Assembly: GCA_019426215.1 (NCBI GenBank)
Contig: CM033408.1
Span: forward strand, 26,205,953-26,269,952
DNA length: 64,000 nt
Source of the DNA: Buddleja alternifolia
Lineage: Eukaryota > Streptophyta > Magnoliopsida > Lamiales > Scrophulariaceae
Reading direction: 5' to 3'
Numbering within the stretch: the first letter of the stretch is position 1; every line of letters starts with the position of its first letter. The translations under genes and the position numbers were made by a program. Shown here piece after piece: positions 10,844-22,049 of the stretch. Below the pieces are notes generated by a model that saw only the letters and a program-made list of their open reading frames with translations, made no database searches and had not been told where the DNA came from.

Positions 10844-13800
10844 CTAGCTACCACGACGCTTACTCTCAACTGCTTCCTTTAGTTTTTTCCCAAGTGCATA
10901 TGCTAGAGGAGGAGGAACAGCATTTCCAATCTGCCTGTGCTTGTGTAGAACAGCACCAGAAAACTTATAGCTATCTGGGAAACCCTGCATATATGAGTTG
11001 ACAATATTTTTTAGGATATATGTAGATATATCCATCACTAATCTAGGAATGCTGTATGATCCCGTCGAATGCTCGTGATACATTTTGTATATAAACTAGT
11101 TTACTATGCATGATGAGTAAGGAGAATAATTCCATGATATCAATCAGATTTCTTCATTTTTTATAGGTTGATGCATGTATCCTTTCATTCTGGAGAAATT
11201 TCATGGTCTGGAAAATTGATTTGATTAGACACGAGCAATTTGAGATGTCGCACTTGCATAATAAGTACATGAACATATTAAAAATAAATAGTTTGAGTGT
11301 TTCACAATCTTTTACACAAACACAATAGAAATTTCAGGGTTTTTTTCTCCACCAAATTTTAATAGGTAACTATCCTTATATCTTTCAATAATACCAAATT
11401 TAATGAACCTGAAGTACTTAATCTTCATTGGCTTGAATATTTCTATGAATATAAAACACAGAAGTCCAAGTTGCCACCAAATGTCAACTTCTGAACCTTG
11501 CAACTTAGAGATTTAGTATAAGGATATTGAGTCTGACAGTCTGTTAATATTCAATTCTACTAATAGCCAAATCTATAAAAGCTATTATTATTAAATCTTA
11601 TTCTAGCTTGATGATAACTCTTAGATTCTCGGCAAGTATAAATTGGCAAATTATTTTACACAGTTTAGTTATTGTTTGAGAAAGTACACTTACTTGAGAA
11701 CGTGCACATTCACGAACGGTCACAATCCTATCTTGCTCTGGATGAAAGCACATTCCAACTTTACCCATTGGTTGGGGATCTGTTATTGAAGTTGGAAAAT
11801 TCCCGTCCCAGTCCAACCTGCCAAACAGTCCTTTCCACTGATTGTGCCTCTTGGCAGTATTCGGCAAGCACCACGGTATCAGATCAACCAATTGACCATT
11901 AGATAATTTGACCTGTAAGTCAATAGAAGACATGTTAGTTATACGATAAAAGGAGTTTCAAATGGACTTATTTAGTTGTGTCTACACCTTTTCATCTGGA
12001 AGATCACGCCAATCAGCACCAGGACGCTTGGGAATTCTTTGACACCTGATTAGATTGAGTTCATTCATTTCTTTTGATATGTGATCAATTAATCTTTCCA
12101 CGCTGCCTCGGATTTTCTTCTGGAACCACGATATGGGCTCGCCTTGATACTGCATTCACCATGAACAGCATGAAAGATGATGTGAGTGCAAAATGAACTG
12201 ATGTTGTTTAAATAGGGACTGTAAAGCTCGGGGTAAGATTATAAAAGAAACTTGGTTTTTAAATTATAATTATTGTAAAATAAGTAATTACAATAAGTTA
12301 TTAATTAAAACTAGTCAACGTAGCACACTCGATCCGTGTGCAAAAAGAGAAGCTTCAAAAAGAATTCTTGAGTAAAAATCAATTAATATAAAGTAAAACA
12401 ACTTGATATTTACATTTTTGAATAAGCATCAATAAATAATATGAAGGGAGGAATAATAAAGAGACAAATGAGATGGGGGAAATAGAATGTCTATAAGAGG
12501 CAATGAAAAATTAGTTGACGCACTTGTCAATTTTTAGAAGGTAATGGTTTCACCTAAACTTGACAGTCCAAGTTGTTGGTTTCTATAGATTCCTTTTGCT
12601 TTCTATAATGGTATAGGTACAAAATATGTAAAAATTGCAAAAACCTCAATGTCAGCTCAGTGAGGAAGTCGAGCACAAAAAGCTTGAACTAGAGTCAAGC
12701 TCTTTTTGAGCCGGCTCACGAGCTCGTCTTGAACCATTTAATTGTTATTATTACCTCTAAGCTTGCGTTAGATGCACCATTGCCAACAGGTGGAAGATCT
12801 CCAATTGTATCTCTGACTGTAAGAGGACGAAATGGAGCTCCTTTTGTAGTACTCCTAACAGCAGAGTATTGCAACTTTTCAGCCATGGAAATTTTCAACT
12901 CCGGTGCTGCAAAAACATGCATTGGCTCAGGCCACTCTGGAAGCAGCTCTTCAGGAGAGGCAGCCCATATGAATGCTCTCTTCCTCGATTGAGGAACTCC
13001 AAATGCACCAGCTTCAAGGATACCAAATCTTACCTATACATGAAGCAGACAAATAAACATAAATACTTAGTCCAGTAATGCAGATCCAGAACTTCTTTCT
13101 CACTAGTTACGGTGGCACACACGATGTGCGTGCTTAAGTACATAAGATATAAAATAAAATAAAGCTTAAATTTGTTTTATATGAAAATATATTTAGCTAT
13201 TTCAACATGTTAATTAGATGGAAAATAAAATAAATAAAAAGATAAATGGAAGGAAGAAAAATCAAAAATGAAAAGGTTGGGGAGATGGTAGATAAGAGGA
13301 AATTCGTTGGAAATTATCTTTGATATTATTTAATCAGGATGAGGCTAATTTGGTCTTTACACTCAAACGGCCATGGTAGTTACTCTAGGATGCTCCCACT
13401 TAATAAATAATAAAGATAACAAATGTAAGGCATGTACCTGATATCCCATCTCTAGAAGAGAAGCTAAAGTTAAGCGAAATGTTTGCCCTTGGTTGAATGA
13501 GACAAAGTTCCGCACATTCTCAAGGAGGAAATACTTTGGACGATAGTACTCAGCGAAGGATAAAAATGCCAAGATCATCTCACATTGAACTTTGCTCCAG
13601 GTGCTTTGGTTGAACCGGTTCATTCCCGAAAAACCCTACAAGAGGATTTCTAACTACTTTTACCTATGCACAGTATTGATTTGTTAGGAACTCAGAAAAA
13701 CAACGTTTAACAAACCTGACAAGGAGGCCCGCCATTAATAAAATCAACTTCTCCAGGCAGTGGAAGGTTATTAACTTCTTCCTGGTCCAACTTTGCAGCC

Positions 13801-16759
13801 AATTCAGCAGCCTCAGGGGTTGAAATGCAGTCATCAGCATCCCCACTCTTCTCCATGATCGCCCTGTATTTATATGGTTATAGCAGTTGCCATATCTATG
13901 CTTTTTTTTATCTAAGTTTGTGCTTCTTGCTATATATTTAAATAGAGAGAGTATTTTAAATTAAGTATTGAAATCTACCTCAAGATAACATTGCAATTGT
14001 TTATAAACACCAAAGAACCAGGGTGATTGAGTTTGAATGCATCTCCAGCAGCCTCTTCATACTCAATAGCCCATTTTGTGTTAGAGACACCTGAAGAATT
14101 AGAGCGCCAGAACTCAAATGACATAATATACGTGCAAGGAACTATAAACATTAAATTTAACGTCGCATATGGCTAACGCAAGTGAAGTTTGCCTGATTTC
14201 TCCAGTCCCTCAGACAAGCCACCACAGCCTGCAAATATATCCAAAGTAGTCAAGCGGCTTTCGTTCTGCTTTATAAACTCTGAATCAATTTCTCCTTCTT
14301 TACATTTCCCCTTATTCTTCCTAGATGTAGCACCATCATTCAGCTTCCCAGCTGAGTACCTTAAATTAATATTGGATGGCAACTGCACATAGAAAGGAAT
14401 TGCAAGACTAATCAGAAGGTAAGAAATTGGAATAGGTATCAAGAAGAGATAAATAGCCAACGTGGAGCACAGCAAAAAAAATAAAAACGTAAATAACTTT
14501 GCATTAATGCAACTGAAAAAGAACTAGTAAATTACCTGCTTGAGTGATCCGCTGGCAGGATCATACAGATATTCACAGAAGAAAACATGGTCAGAGATGA
14601 AAGGGACATCTTGAGGACCAAGATCCTTCTTTTTCCTGATCTCACATTTTCCTTCAATCTCATCAACTAGTATGGTATGCATCTCCTCACTATAATAGAG
14701 CTGAAAAACCATCCAGAAAAAATTAATTGCTCAGAGATCCTGATAAAGGGTAATTTTAACAGTGTTTGACCTAGATTGTGAACAATGTAGTGAAATACTA
14801 GCTATTACCTCTCGAATATCAGAAGAATAAGCCTTCTCGACTGATATGTCCTCTGGCCTGAAAAATCTTCTAACTTTTACCTGAAGAGAATTGGCATCAA
14901 CCTTTTTAAGCTGCTTAGGGCCACAAATTTCAAGCAGCTGGCATATAGCATATGCCTTTAATCCGACATTTCTCCCGCCCTTGAAAATTTCAGCTTCCCT
15001 TTCAGATGAAAAGTAGTAAGGACTCACATAGACATAGTCATCAATAATATATTTAGTTCCTCGGTATATAAAACTGGCCAATGATGCAACCAGTTTAAAA
15101 TTTTCCCCTCCATCATCAGCTTCCTTTGATTCACAAGCCTGACATGAGCCAGATCCAAGCCCCATGGAATCATATGGAAGAGCAACAAAGGCACCTCTTT
15201 CAGGGCAATACAGACTTTTGCAGTAATATTCAGTAGGCAAGTCATTCTTCTTCCTTTCCTCTGCTCTTGCTCTATCGATCTTATCAAAGTTTGCATTTGC
15301 TTTTCTGTGTTGATGGCCCCATGGCATTGATCTTATATCTACATATACACTTTCTTGGACTTCTTCAAGTTGGAAGTCCATGCATTCATTTGTCAAAAAG
15401 ATCTCCCTCTCATTTGCAGTGTTTCCAAGCACAGTTTGGCAGCCTCGTTGCATCGTTCTCCCATGAAACATTTTCGTTCCATTTTTCTTTTCAAACATGT
15501 ACTCTACAAGATAGATGGCTGGAACACTCTCTGATTCATCAACTTGCACTAGAACAGCCCCTCTGACTGCAATTTCATCTCCATGAACTATAGCCCTTTT
15601 ATATAAAGCCTCACCAGTAGGTAATTTACCCACAGATTCACCATTCCATTTTACTTCTTTGCTACCTGAACGTGACTTAGTTTGTCTTGGGGCCGAGCTA
15701 GGTGTCTCAGTTTTCTCTGTAATGACCAATTTCTCCTCAAGAGCATCCTCCTCTACATTTTCCTCTAACTCCTCATTTTCGTCAACCTCTTTCACTTCAG
15801 AATGGATTTCTTCATTTGATTCTTCAGGTGAGTAATTTGAATAGAATCCACCCCATATTCTATTGATTAACCTCGTTGTGGTTGCCTGCATAGCCTTCCT
15901 TTTCGACACAACAGGCACAATAGCATCCCTGGGATTTAAGTTTTGTTCATTCCTCTGTAAAAGCTGCTTTTTCTTGACAAGCCATTTAGAATGGTGCCTC
16001 TCTTCCATTTTCTTGGCAAGGCCAATCACGAAAGCACACTTCTTTATATTGGCATCAGGAAATTCTGAGAACTGCTGCAAAATAATCTGACCGTGTACAA
16101 CCACATATCTCTCCACTAGTTCAGGTTTAGATGATATAAAAGCAGGGTGATCTTTGCTGAGTTCTGAAATTTTCTTGATTACATCTGTGAAAGAAAGTCT
16201 TGCCACCCGGATCTGCTCCTTCAATAAAGTAATTATACTAATTGCAAGCCTTGCTGTTTTCAGGACTTGTTCATACCAAGGAGCATATTGCTTTGAGGGT
16301 CTCCCAAGCCTATACCTGAAGAAAAGAAGGATAAACACAGTTATGCATGCGAATAGCTTCAAATATCTCTGAAACTGAGTGAAGAAAGTAAATGCACATG
16401 AATTATCGTTCAATCATAAGAACTCAGAACAGCTCTTGACTACTTACAACGATCTTTAGTTTCTCCAAGTAAATTGAATATCAAAGCCTACGCTTTCTTT
16501 AGATGATTCTTCTATGCTATTTAATTTCAGCAAGATATACAATTATTCATAGTATCTCAGAGTTACATATAAGGCAAGATTTTCAAGTCATATCAATTAC
16601 TACTGTCCAACATTATTTGTACAATCCTTCACGGAAATTTAGTTATAGACCAATAAAAGAAAAAATGGCTCCGTATAAATGAATTAAATTTCAGAATCAT
16701 ATACTTGATTGTTATATTTCCAGATGCATTCTAGCACACATGCATACATGACTTTGCAT

Positions 16760-16794
<35 letters not shown>

Positions 16795-19700
16795 GGACTA
16801 TACCAGGCCATATCAGTTCGTATTGAAACGGAAACCATTGAGGATCCAAACTCAATAACCCATTCCTTAATGGCACTCAAAAAAACTGGGATCCCATCAA
16901 TTTCAGAATCCCCAGAACCACTTGACGAATTAGTAGAATCACCATCAAAATTGTATCCAGATCCATCATCAGCAGTCATTATGCCTGACCCAAATATAGT
17001 CACATCAATTTCAGCACATGGTTTCATAGGGAGGAGCTCTAATGGCACCAACCTAGCATCTGAATTATACAAAGCCCAGTCATGGAGCATGCTTCGAGGC
17101 AAGTCTTCAATATTCTGCACATCTAAACCACTGTCAAAAATTATATACTCATCAGTTTCTTCATTTGACGTCTTGTAATAAGCAGGTAAAGGATAGTCAT
17201 TGGCTATTTCATCCTCATTGATCTTAATGTAGTATTTGCTTGACGAGGAGGTTGAACCCCGGGCATTCTTCTGCTTCATTGAGCGCCATCGCTCTTCTTC
17301 CTGTAACACCCTTGCCAATTTTAAATCTTCATCTTCTTCTACTGGAGATGTAGCAGATAAACCTTTCATGCTTTCATCCCCAGATTTTGGACCAATTCTT
17401 AGATTCCCTGAGAAAGGCTGATCTTGAGCAACATCTACTAACTTGCTACTTTCATCTCTAAGGGCAGCCAGGACGGGCATCTCAACAAATAGCACATCAG
17501 TTTTTGAAGTTCCATCCAAACCTATAAGTTGGTTATAGATGAAGTCACCCTGAGAAACAATGAAATCCCTGATAGATTGACCACCGGAGAAGCACTTCAT
17601 ACCACTCATTGCACGAACAACCCCAGCAAGCAACTCATCAAGGCTTAGATTGCCTCCGGAAGAGGTTGACAATTTCTTATAAACCTCAACACAGGCACTA
17701 GCCTTCGCATAAAAATGGTCATAGAACTTTTTGTAACTTCCAGAAGGTTTAATACAATCATAATCAGCAATCTCTGTGGAAATCCATATTACTGGAGATC
17801 CATCCTCATAACCAGATATGGCCCATTCTTCAATGCGGCCAAACCCTTCGCTTCTTATTGCATTTTCCTTATCTTTGCCAGCCTTTTCCTGGAGCGGCAA
17901 GATAAGACCAGTGATAAATATATCATTAACTTCCAACATTTCAAAAGGCTGTGAGACTCCATTTGAGTCATGAAAAGTGAAATCTGTGAGACGTCTACAC
18001 GGCCGTCCATCCTCTTGTCCAGCAGTGAGACGAACAGCTAAAACTTCTTCCACAGCAGCCTCATCTTTTTTTGTTTCAACTACCAAGTCTTTTTTGGATA
18101 TACGAAGAGATTTCTCTTTGAAATCTGAACAAGCAGCAGCTCGTTTTGGCATTTTACGAGAACCAATGGGATCCTCAGTGATCTCGGGGGCTCGCTTCTT
18201 TGTTTGTTTTTCATCAGTTGCCATTTTTTTCTTAGATGAAGAAGGTTCTTTGTTTTTTCTCTTATTGTTACCTAAATCAAAACCAAGAGCAATTCCAGAT
18301 CAACACCAGCAAATGTTGTTAAAAAAATTATGGCACATAAGTGAAGGAAATCAATAACTAAGTGGGCAAAAAAATCCCTTCACATTTTATAGAAGTGCCC
18401 GGAGCACAAATGAATTACATGACGAAATAATAGTAACTTCACTCCAAGGACAATAAGCCAAAACTACATAACAATTGCTAGTAAAAGAAAAACTTATTAA
18501 TCAATAGAAGTGAATGATATGATGAAAACAGCAACAAAATCAACACTTAGCATCAGAAATCCAATCTTTCAGGGGTGGAATAAACAAGTTATAGTTGAAA
18601 ACATAAATCATATGCATTCCCACCAAACCAGTGTAAAAGTTTTTATGATTTTGTTTACACTAGAATGGGCTTTTGAACTGCTAATTACCTATAATGACTG
18701 GATTGCATGTGACAGAGTGTATAATCAAACTCAATGGGACTTCACACAGCTTCAGACTCACACTACCGTTATCTTTTGAACAATGAATAGGAACTTTGGG
18801 AAGATAGCAAGCCAAAGACGTGTGAGATTATATTCCATAACAGGACAAGGACAAAGAAGGAAGGTATGTGCACAAATATTGCTATGAGATATGCTAAACA
18901 CAGTTTTCGTGAAAGGATAGAAAGCATCTATTATGGGAAATAGAACTCAAAGTGCCAATTAGTTGGGAATTATGCATGCTTAAATGTCTTGATGCTGAAT
19001 TACTTTATAAAATAGGCATATTAAAGCAGCAAATCATCTTTGTTGATAACCACAAAAGCTCCAGTACTGATATTAATTTTGTTCTATAAGTTAGTAATAA
19101 ATTTCCATCCAAAACATATCTCAGATCCAATTTGAGTATTGAATGAAAAAGTCGAAATTGCAGTTCCGTTCTCCACATGCCGCAAGTGTAAATGGGTCAT
19201 TCTACACTTACTAAACCTTTACTAAATTAAAACTTTAAAATCTTAATACTTGATGCACTTAGGGCCAAGCACGTAAGCAATGCCAGAGTTGTTTAATCAA
19301 CAAAAGATATTGGGACCCACAGATAAACAAAATCAGAAAAGATATTTCCATGTTTAAAATATGCAACGGCTAGTAACGAACAGATTAATCAACACAAGGC
19401 AACAGGACCCACAGGTAAACATAATCAAACAAGATATTTCCCAGTTTAGAATGTGCAACAGCACGTAACAAACAGATTAATTAGAAAAAAAAATAGAACC
19501 CAAAGATAAATAGAACAAAACAAGAAATTTCCATGTTAGGATATGCAAGCGCTAATGATGAACAGATTAATCAACAAACAACAATAGGACCCACATATAA
19601 ATCGAAATAAACAAGATATACCCGAGTTTAAAATAAAAAATGGCACAAACCGACAGGAACCCCAACTTGTTTGTGGTTCCCTTACTTATTTTTAAGAGAT

Positions 19701-20761
19701 TCTCCTAGGAGCTTATGAGTTGTTTCACTAAAAAATTTACCAAACACTTTGTAAGAGCTTATAAGCTCCGAAACATATTATAAGATATTTTAAAGAGCTT
19801 ATAAGCTTAGCCAAACACTCCCTTATTTTTTAAGAGCTTATAAGCTCCTAACATCTTATTTTCAGAGCTTATAAGCTGTTTCACCAAAATATTTACCAAA
19901 CACTTTGTAAGAGCTTATAGGTTTAGCCAAACACTCTCTTAATATTGTCTAGCTCAACAAGCCTTACATGAATCTAACTTCTGCTAGCAAGATTATATGT
20001 TTATTGATTATATTATTAATATATTCAAATGCATGGTTTAATAAAAAGTTAGCTTTTTGTGCCTCACATCCAAGTCAATGCACGATAAAACAAATGCATT
20101 CACTAGTGTGAAAGCCTACATCTATCAGCATTGAATAACAAACTCTAGCCCTTTATAGAGATTTTTCTTTTTTTGCCAAATTTAACATCTATTAATTTCA
20201 GTGCGGGCATGGGAGGCAAAAGAACTTACTAACAGCAGAAGTCACCACTGAAATGTTCAATATCAATAATTATCAATCTTATTACTTCACACCTCACTGA
20301 AGAGTCAATAATCAAAAAAACGTAAAACAAAAAAACAAAAAGAGATTTTGTTTGTTTATCGAAGCGGAAACACCTCCTTGCATAGCATTTCTGTGATTCA
20401 TACAAACAATTCAGATCAAGATGATCAACAAGCACACCAAATCTCAAAATATTTATTTTCCCCCTCAACATCCATTGAAAAACATTCCAGCCAACTTTCG
20501 AGCCCGGGCACAAATTTATGTCAATTGACATAACCAGACACATAAAACACAATAAAAAAATCTAAAATTGTTCACCCACGCAAGCTCCAACCCTACAAAC
20601 ACAAATCACAACCTTATCATTCCGAATTCAAACAATGTACCATCATTTCAATTTACATGCATAATAGCTATCCACAAACACAGGGGAAAAAAAGCAAAAC
20701 AAAAACTAAATCAAAGAAGAAAAAGAAGCAGAAATTTACCAGCGGCAGCAGCAGAAGCCAT
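10844..20761 (-). CDS. MET1: CG maintenance DNA methyltransferase, MET1/DNMT1 class, complete
   Basis: Nuclear enzyme that copies CG methylation to the new strand after replication. Twelve exons join in phase to 1536 aa (Arabidopsis MET1 is of similar length): 20761-20740, 18271-16804, 16315-14809, 14700-14536, 14382-14193, 14090-13979, 13863-13716, 13635-13438, 13033-12755, 12149-11988, 11912-11694, 10984-10844. Order: basic N-terminus ([18 protein letters not shown]), two replication-foci domains (about 90-250 and 360-500), an acidic stretch, two BAH domains (about 720-1060), then the catalytic domain: [13 protein letters not shown] (motif I, about 1102), PPCQ with catalytic Cys about 1203, LENV about 1242, [19 protein letters not shown]. 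The distant 22-bp first exon was chosen because its phase-1 donor joins exactly to exon 2, giving [16 protein letters not shown] before the internal ATG at 18224. Intron 5 uses a GC donor. No inactivating change seen. Upstream promoter sequence is replaced (see 20885-21600). Confidence 0.95.
12311..12500 (-). mobile_element. Helitron 3' end remnant in MET1 intron 9
   Basis: The stretch from ctagtcaacgtagcacactc at 12311 is, on the minus strand, a hairpin followed by CTAG and then T, matching the 3' ends at 13103 and 24287. I could not find its 5' terminus; the right boundary given is nominal. Confidence 0.4.
13103..13416 (-). mobile_element. Non-autonomous Helitron in MET1 intron 8 (314 bp)
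   Basis: Minus strand: begins TC at 13416 preceded by A, carries TAGAGTAACTACC near its start, and ends with the hairpin cacacatcgtgtgtgcc and then CTAG at 13106-13103, followed by T. A|TC...CTAG|T is the Helitron insertion signature. It lies wholly inside the intron 13034-13437, ending about 20 bp before the splice junction. Confidence 0.7.
14091..14192 (-). other. GC-AG intron (MET1 intron 5)
   Basis: The exon carrying motif I ends tcag and is followed by gcaaac. No GT donor exists nearby that keeps the frame. Joining AG|GC to the acceptor before gtgtctctaac restores the conserved reading [20 protein letters not shown] introns are a minor but normal splice class. Confidence 0.9.
16759..16796. 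repeat. (GT)n(GA)n microsatellite at MET1 intron 2 donor
   Basis: A compound dinucleotide run starting about 8 bp inside the intron from its donor at 16803. It is likely polymorphic and lies unusually close to the splice site. Confidence 0.9.
19293..19655. repeat. 91-bp tandem repeat, four diverged copies, MET1 intron 1
   Basis: Copies start near 19293, 19384, 19476 and 19566 with period 90-92 bp. Each contains attaatca, a gacccaca(g)taaa block, agatatttcc and a gtaacgaacag block. By eye the copies are about 75-85% alike. Confidence 0.85.
19690..19935. repeat. Cluster of gagcttataagctc palindromes
   Basis: The 14-bp palindrome gagcttataagctc, exact or near-exact, occurs about six times, and an approximately 160-bp segment with ttaccaaacactttgtaaga is duplicated in tandem. 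The pattern agccaaacactc at the ends is typical of hAT-like MITEs. Class not proven. Confidence 0.6.
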
Positions 20762-20846
20762 TTTTGCCCCTCTCTCTCTACTTTTTTTTCCTTTTTTTCT
20801 CTCGAAGGGGGGGACAGTTAGCCGGTCTGACACCCTAATTGAGAGA

Positions 20847-20852
20847 TTTATA
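20847..20852 (-). promoter_or_regulatory. Predicted MET1 TATA box
   Basis: Minus strand TATAAA, 87-92 bp upstream of the MET1 ATG, in a CT-rich context. The same TATAAATCTCTC is kept in both palindrome copies, which supports it as the core promoter. The duplicated Alfin-like promoter begins only about 33 bp further upstream. Confidence 0.6.
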
Positions 20853-20871
20853 GAGAGAGAGAGTAATCCAT
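20848..20871 (-). other. Seven-codon upstream ORF before MET1
   Basis: ATG at 20871 reads MDYSLSL and stops at TAA (20850-20848). It would be in the mRNA only if transcription starts from the Alfin-type promoter further upstream. It overlaps the predicted TATA box. Confidence 0.5.
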
Positions 20872-20878
20872 GATGAGA

Positions 20879-20887
20879 TCACTCCAT
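20879..20887 (-). other. Two-codon upstream ORF (ATG GAG TGA) at the fusion joint
   Basis: This is the start codon and second codon of the Alfin-like gene (ATGGAG, as at 60575). It is cut off by the joint to MET1 sequence so that a stop follows at once. A minimal upstream ORF made by the rearrangement. Confidence 0.6.
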
Positions 20888-21600
20888 TACCAACCTTTTC
20901 AACACCAATGCAGAACACCTAGAAAAAGCACCCTAAGAAACTCAACGCTTCCGTCGCGAAAACAAGCACGAATTGACCGAATTAGGGTTTTTATTCAAGA
21001 ACTAGGGTTTCGTCTCCAGATTCCACAAATTTCTTCACAATTAACAGACATGATAATTACTTCAAATATGGATTGTGTCCAGTATACGTATGTGTGAATA
21101 TGTATGTGTATATATATGAGGAGGAGAGAGAGAGGGACTGCGGGGGGTGAGAGAAAGCGGGAATGAAAATGGGGGAATCACTGAATGAGGGTTTAGGGGA
21201 GAGAGAGGGGTTGCGGGGGGATAGAGAAAGCGAGAGAGGAAAAAAGCGGGAATGAAAATGGGGGAATCACTGAATGAGGTTTTAGGTATAATATTTTCCT
21301 TTTTGAATTGGTCAAAATTACTTTTTCTTTTTCCTGATATTTTACTTGAGCTAAAAAAATTTAATTCCACTTTGCAAATTTTAATTATACTTTAGAAACG
21401 TAATTTAATTCTATATATTTATCTTAATATATATATATATGTATTGCTTTGTAAATGACTAATATTGAGTACGGGCGGTATACTGACTATATTCTCTGAT
21501 ATACTTGATGAAAATATATAAGGTGGTTGTATGTTTAACAAGTGTTACGTAAGTTTATTAATTGCTTCTTCTTCTTTTTCAAAATCACGGGATTACTAGC
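20885..21600 (-). promoter_or_regulatory. Duplicated Alfin-like promoter and 5' UTR fused upstream of MET1
   Basis: Read on the minus strand, this stretch follows 59484-60580 of the Alfin-like locus: the tgttaaacatacaaccacct block, the gattcccccattttcattcc block, the purine/pyrimidine-rich leader, gacgaaaccctagttcttga, the cgcgacggaagcgttga block and finally ggtaATGGAG. It then switches at 20882-20885 into MET1 upstream sequence, with CTC shared at the joint. It points towards MET1. Similarity by eye is about 90%. It lacks the roughly 430-bp insertion present at 59.6-60.05 kb and carries an extra 88-bp tandem duplication (21158-21290). Confidence 0.9.
21158..21290. repeat. 88-bp tandem duplication in the fused promoter
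   Basis: The block gcgggaatgaaaatggggga ... ctgaatgagg occurs at about 21158 and 21246. The Alfin locus has one copy, so the duplication followed the transfer. Confidence 0.8.
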
Positions 21601-21631
21601 ACGACTAAAACCCTAACCCTAGTAGATCTGC

Positions 21632-22047
21632 ATGACGGAAGAAAACGTCGGCCACCAACCTCCGGAGGTGGTCTTCGATGACAGAACCTTGAAGAAGTTC
21701 AAACGTGATATCTTGGGAGAAGAAAGGGAGTATCTGGGCTCCACTCAGATGGCTGGTGCGGATGAATCAATGGATCAAAGTGATGGAAATGCGACTCACA
21801 AGAACTCTAATCTTTGGCACTCGGGCGCCTGAAAGAATCGTGGTTGACGAAACCTCCTCCACCGTACTACCATGGAAAGGGCGAAGTAGAGGCAGACGTC
21901 GGAGCTACGTCACTGGATATTCCAAAACCCGTGGATGACTCACATGCAAAAACTCTATCATGGCCAAATTTGAATGTCACGGAACAGGAATGGCACAATT
22001 ACGCCATCCCTTACGTGCGAGCCCTCGTGATGAAAGTGTTGGGATGA
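21632..22047 (+). pseudogene. 5' fragment of an unidentified gene, divergent from the fused promoter
   Basis: ATG at 21632 opens 66 codons (DDRTLKKFKRDILGEERE, MAGADESMDQSDGN), stopping at TGA near 21830. A +1 frame then continues with protein-like sequence (PPPPYYHGKGEVEADVGATS, TEQEWHNYAIPYVRALVM) to about 22047, where minus-strand Copia sequence begins. It looks like a host gene 5' exon with one frameshift, cut by the retroelement fragment. I do not recognise the family. It sits head-to-head with the Alfin-type promoter, suggesting that promoter was originally bidirectional. No counterpart is seen next to the Alfin gene at 59 kb, where LTR sequence lies instead. Confidence 0.5.
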
Positions 22048-22049
22048 AC

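Larger units (their letters stand above)
18272..20739 (-). other. Large first intron of MET1 (2468 bp)
   Basis: Separates the 22-bp first coding exon from exon 2. It contains the 91-bp tandem array (19293-19655), the gagcttataagctc module cluster (19690-19935) and, at its 5' end (19946-20739), sequence present twice more in the palindrome at 27.5-29.5 kb. No coding sequence seen in it. Confidence 0.85.

Noticed and set aside
16759..17421. Plus-strand frames inside MET1 exon 2
   Set aside because: Shadows of the methyltransferase coding strand and of a dinucleotide run.
19293..19655. Regular repeats that might be taken for a CRISPR array
   Set aside because: Plant nuclear intron, repeats contiguous without unique spacers, and diverged.
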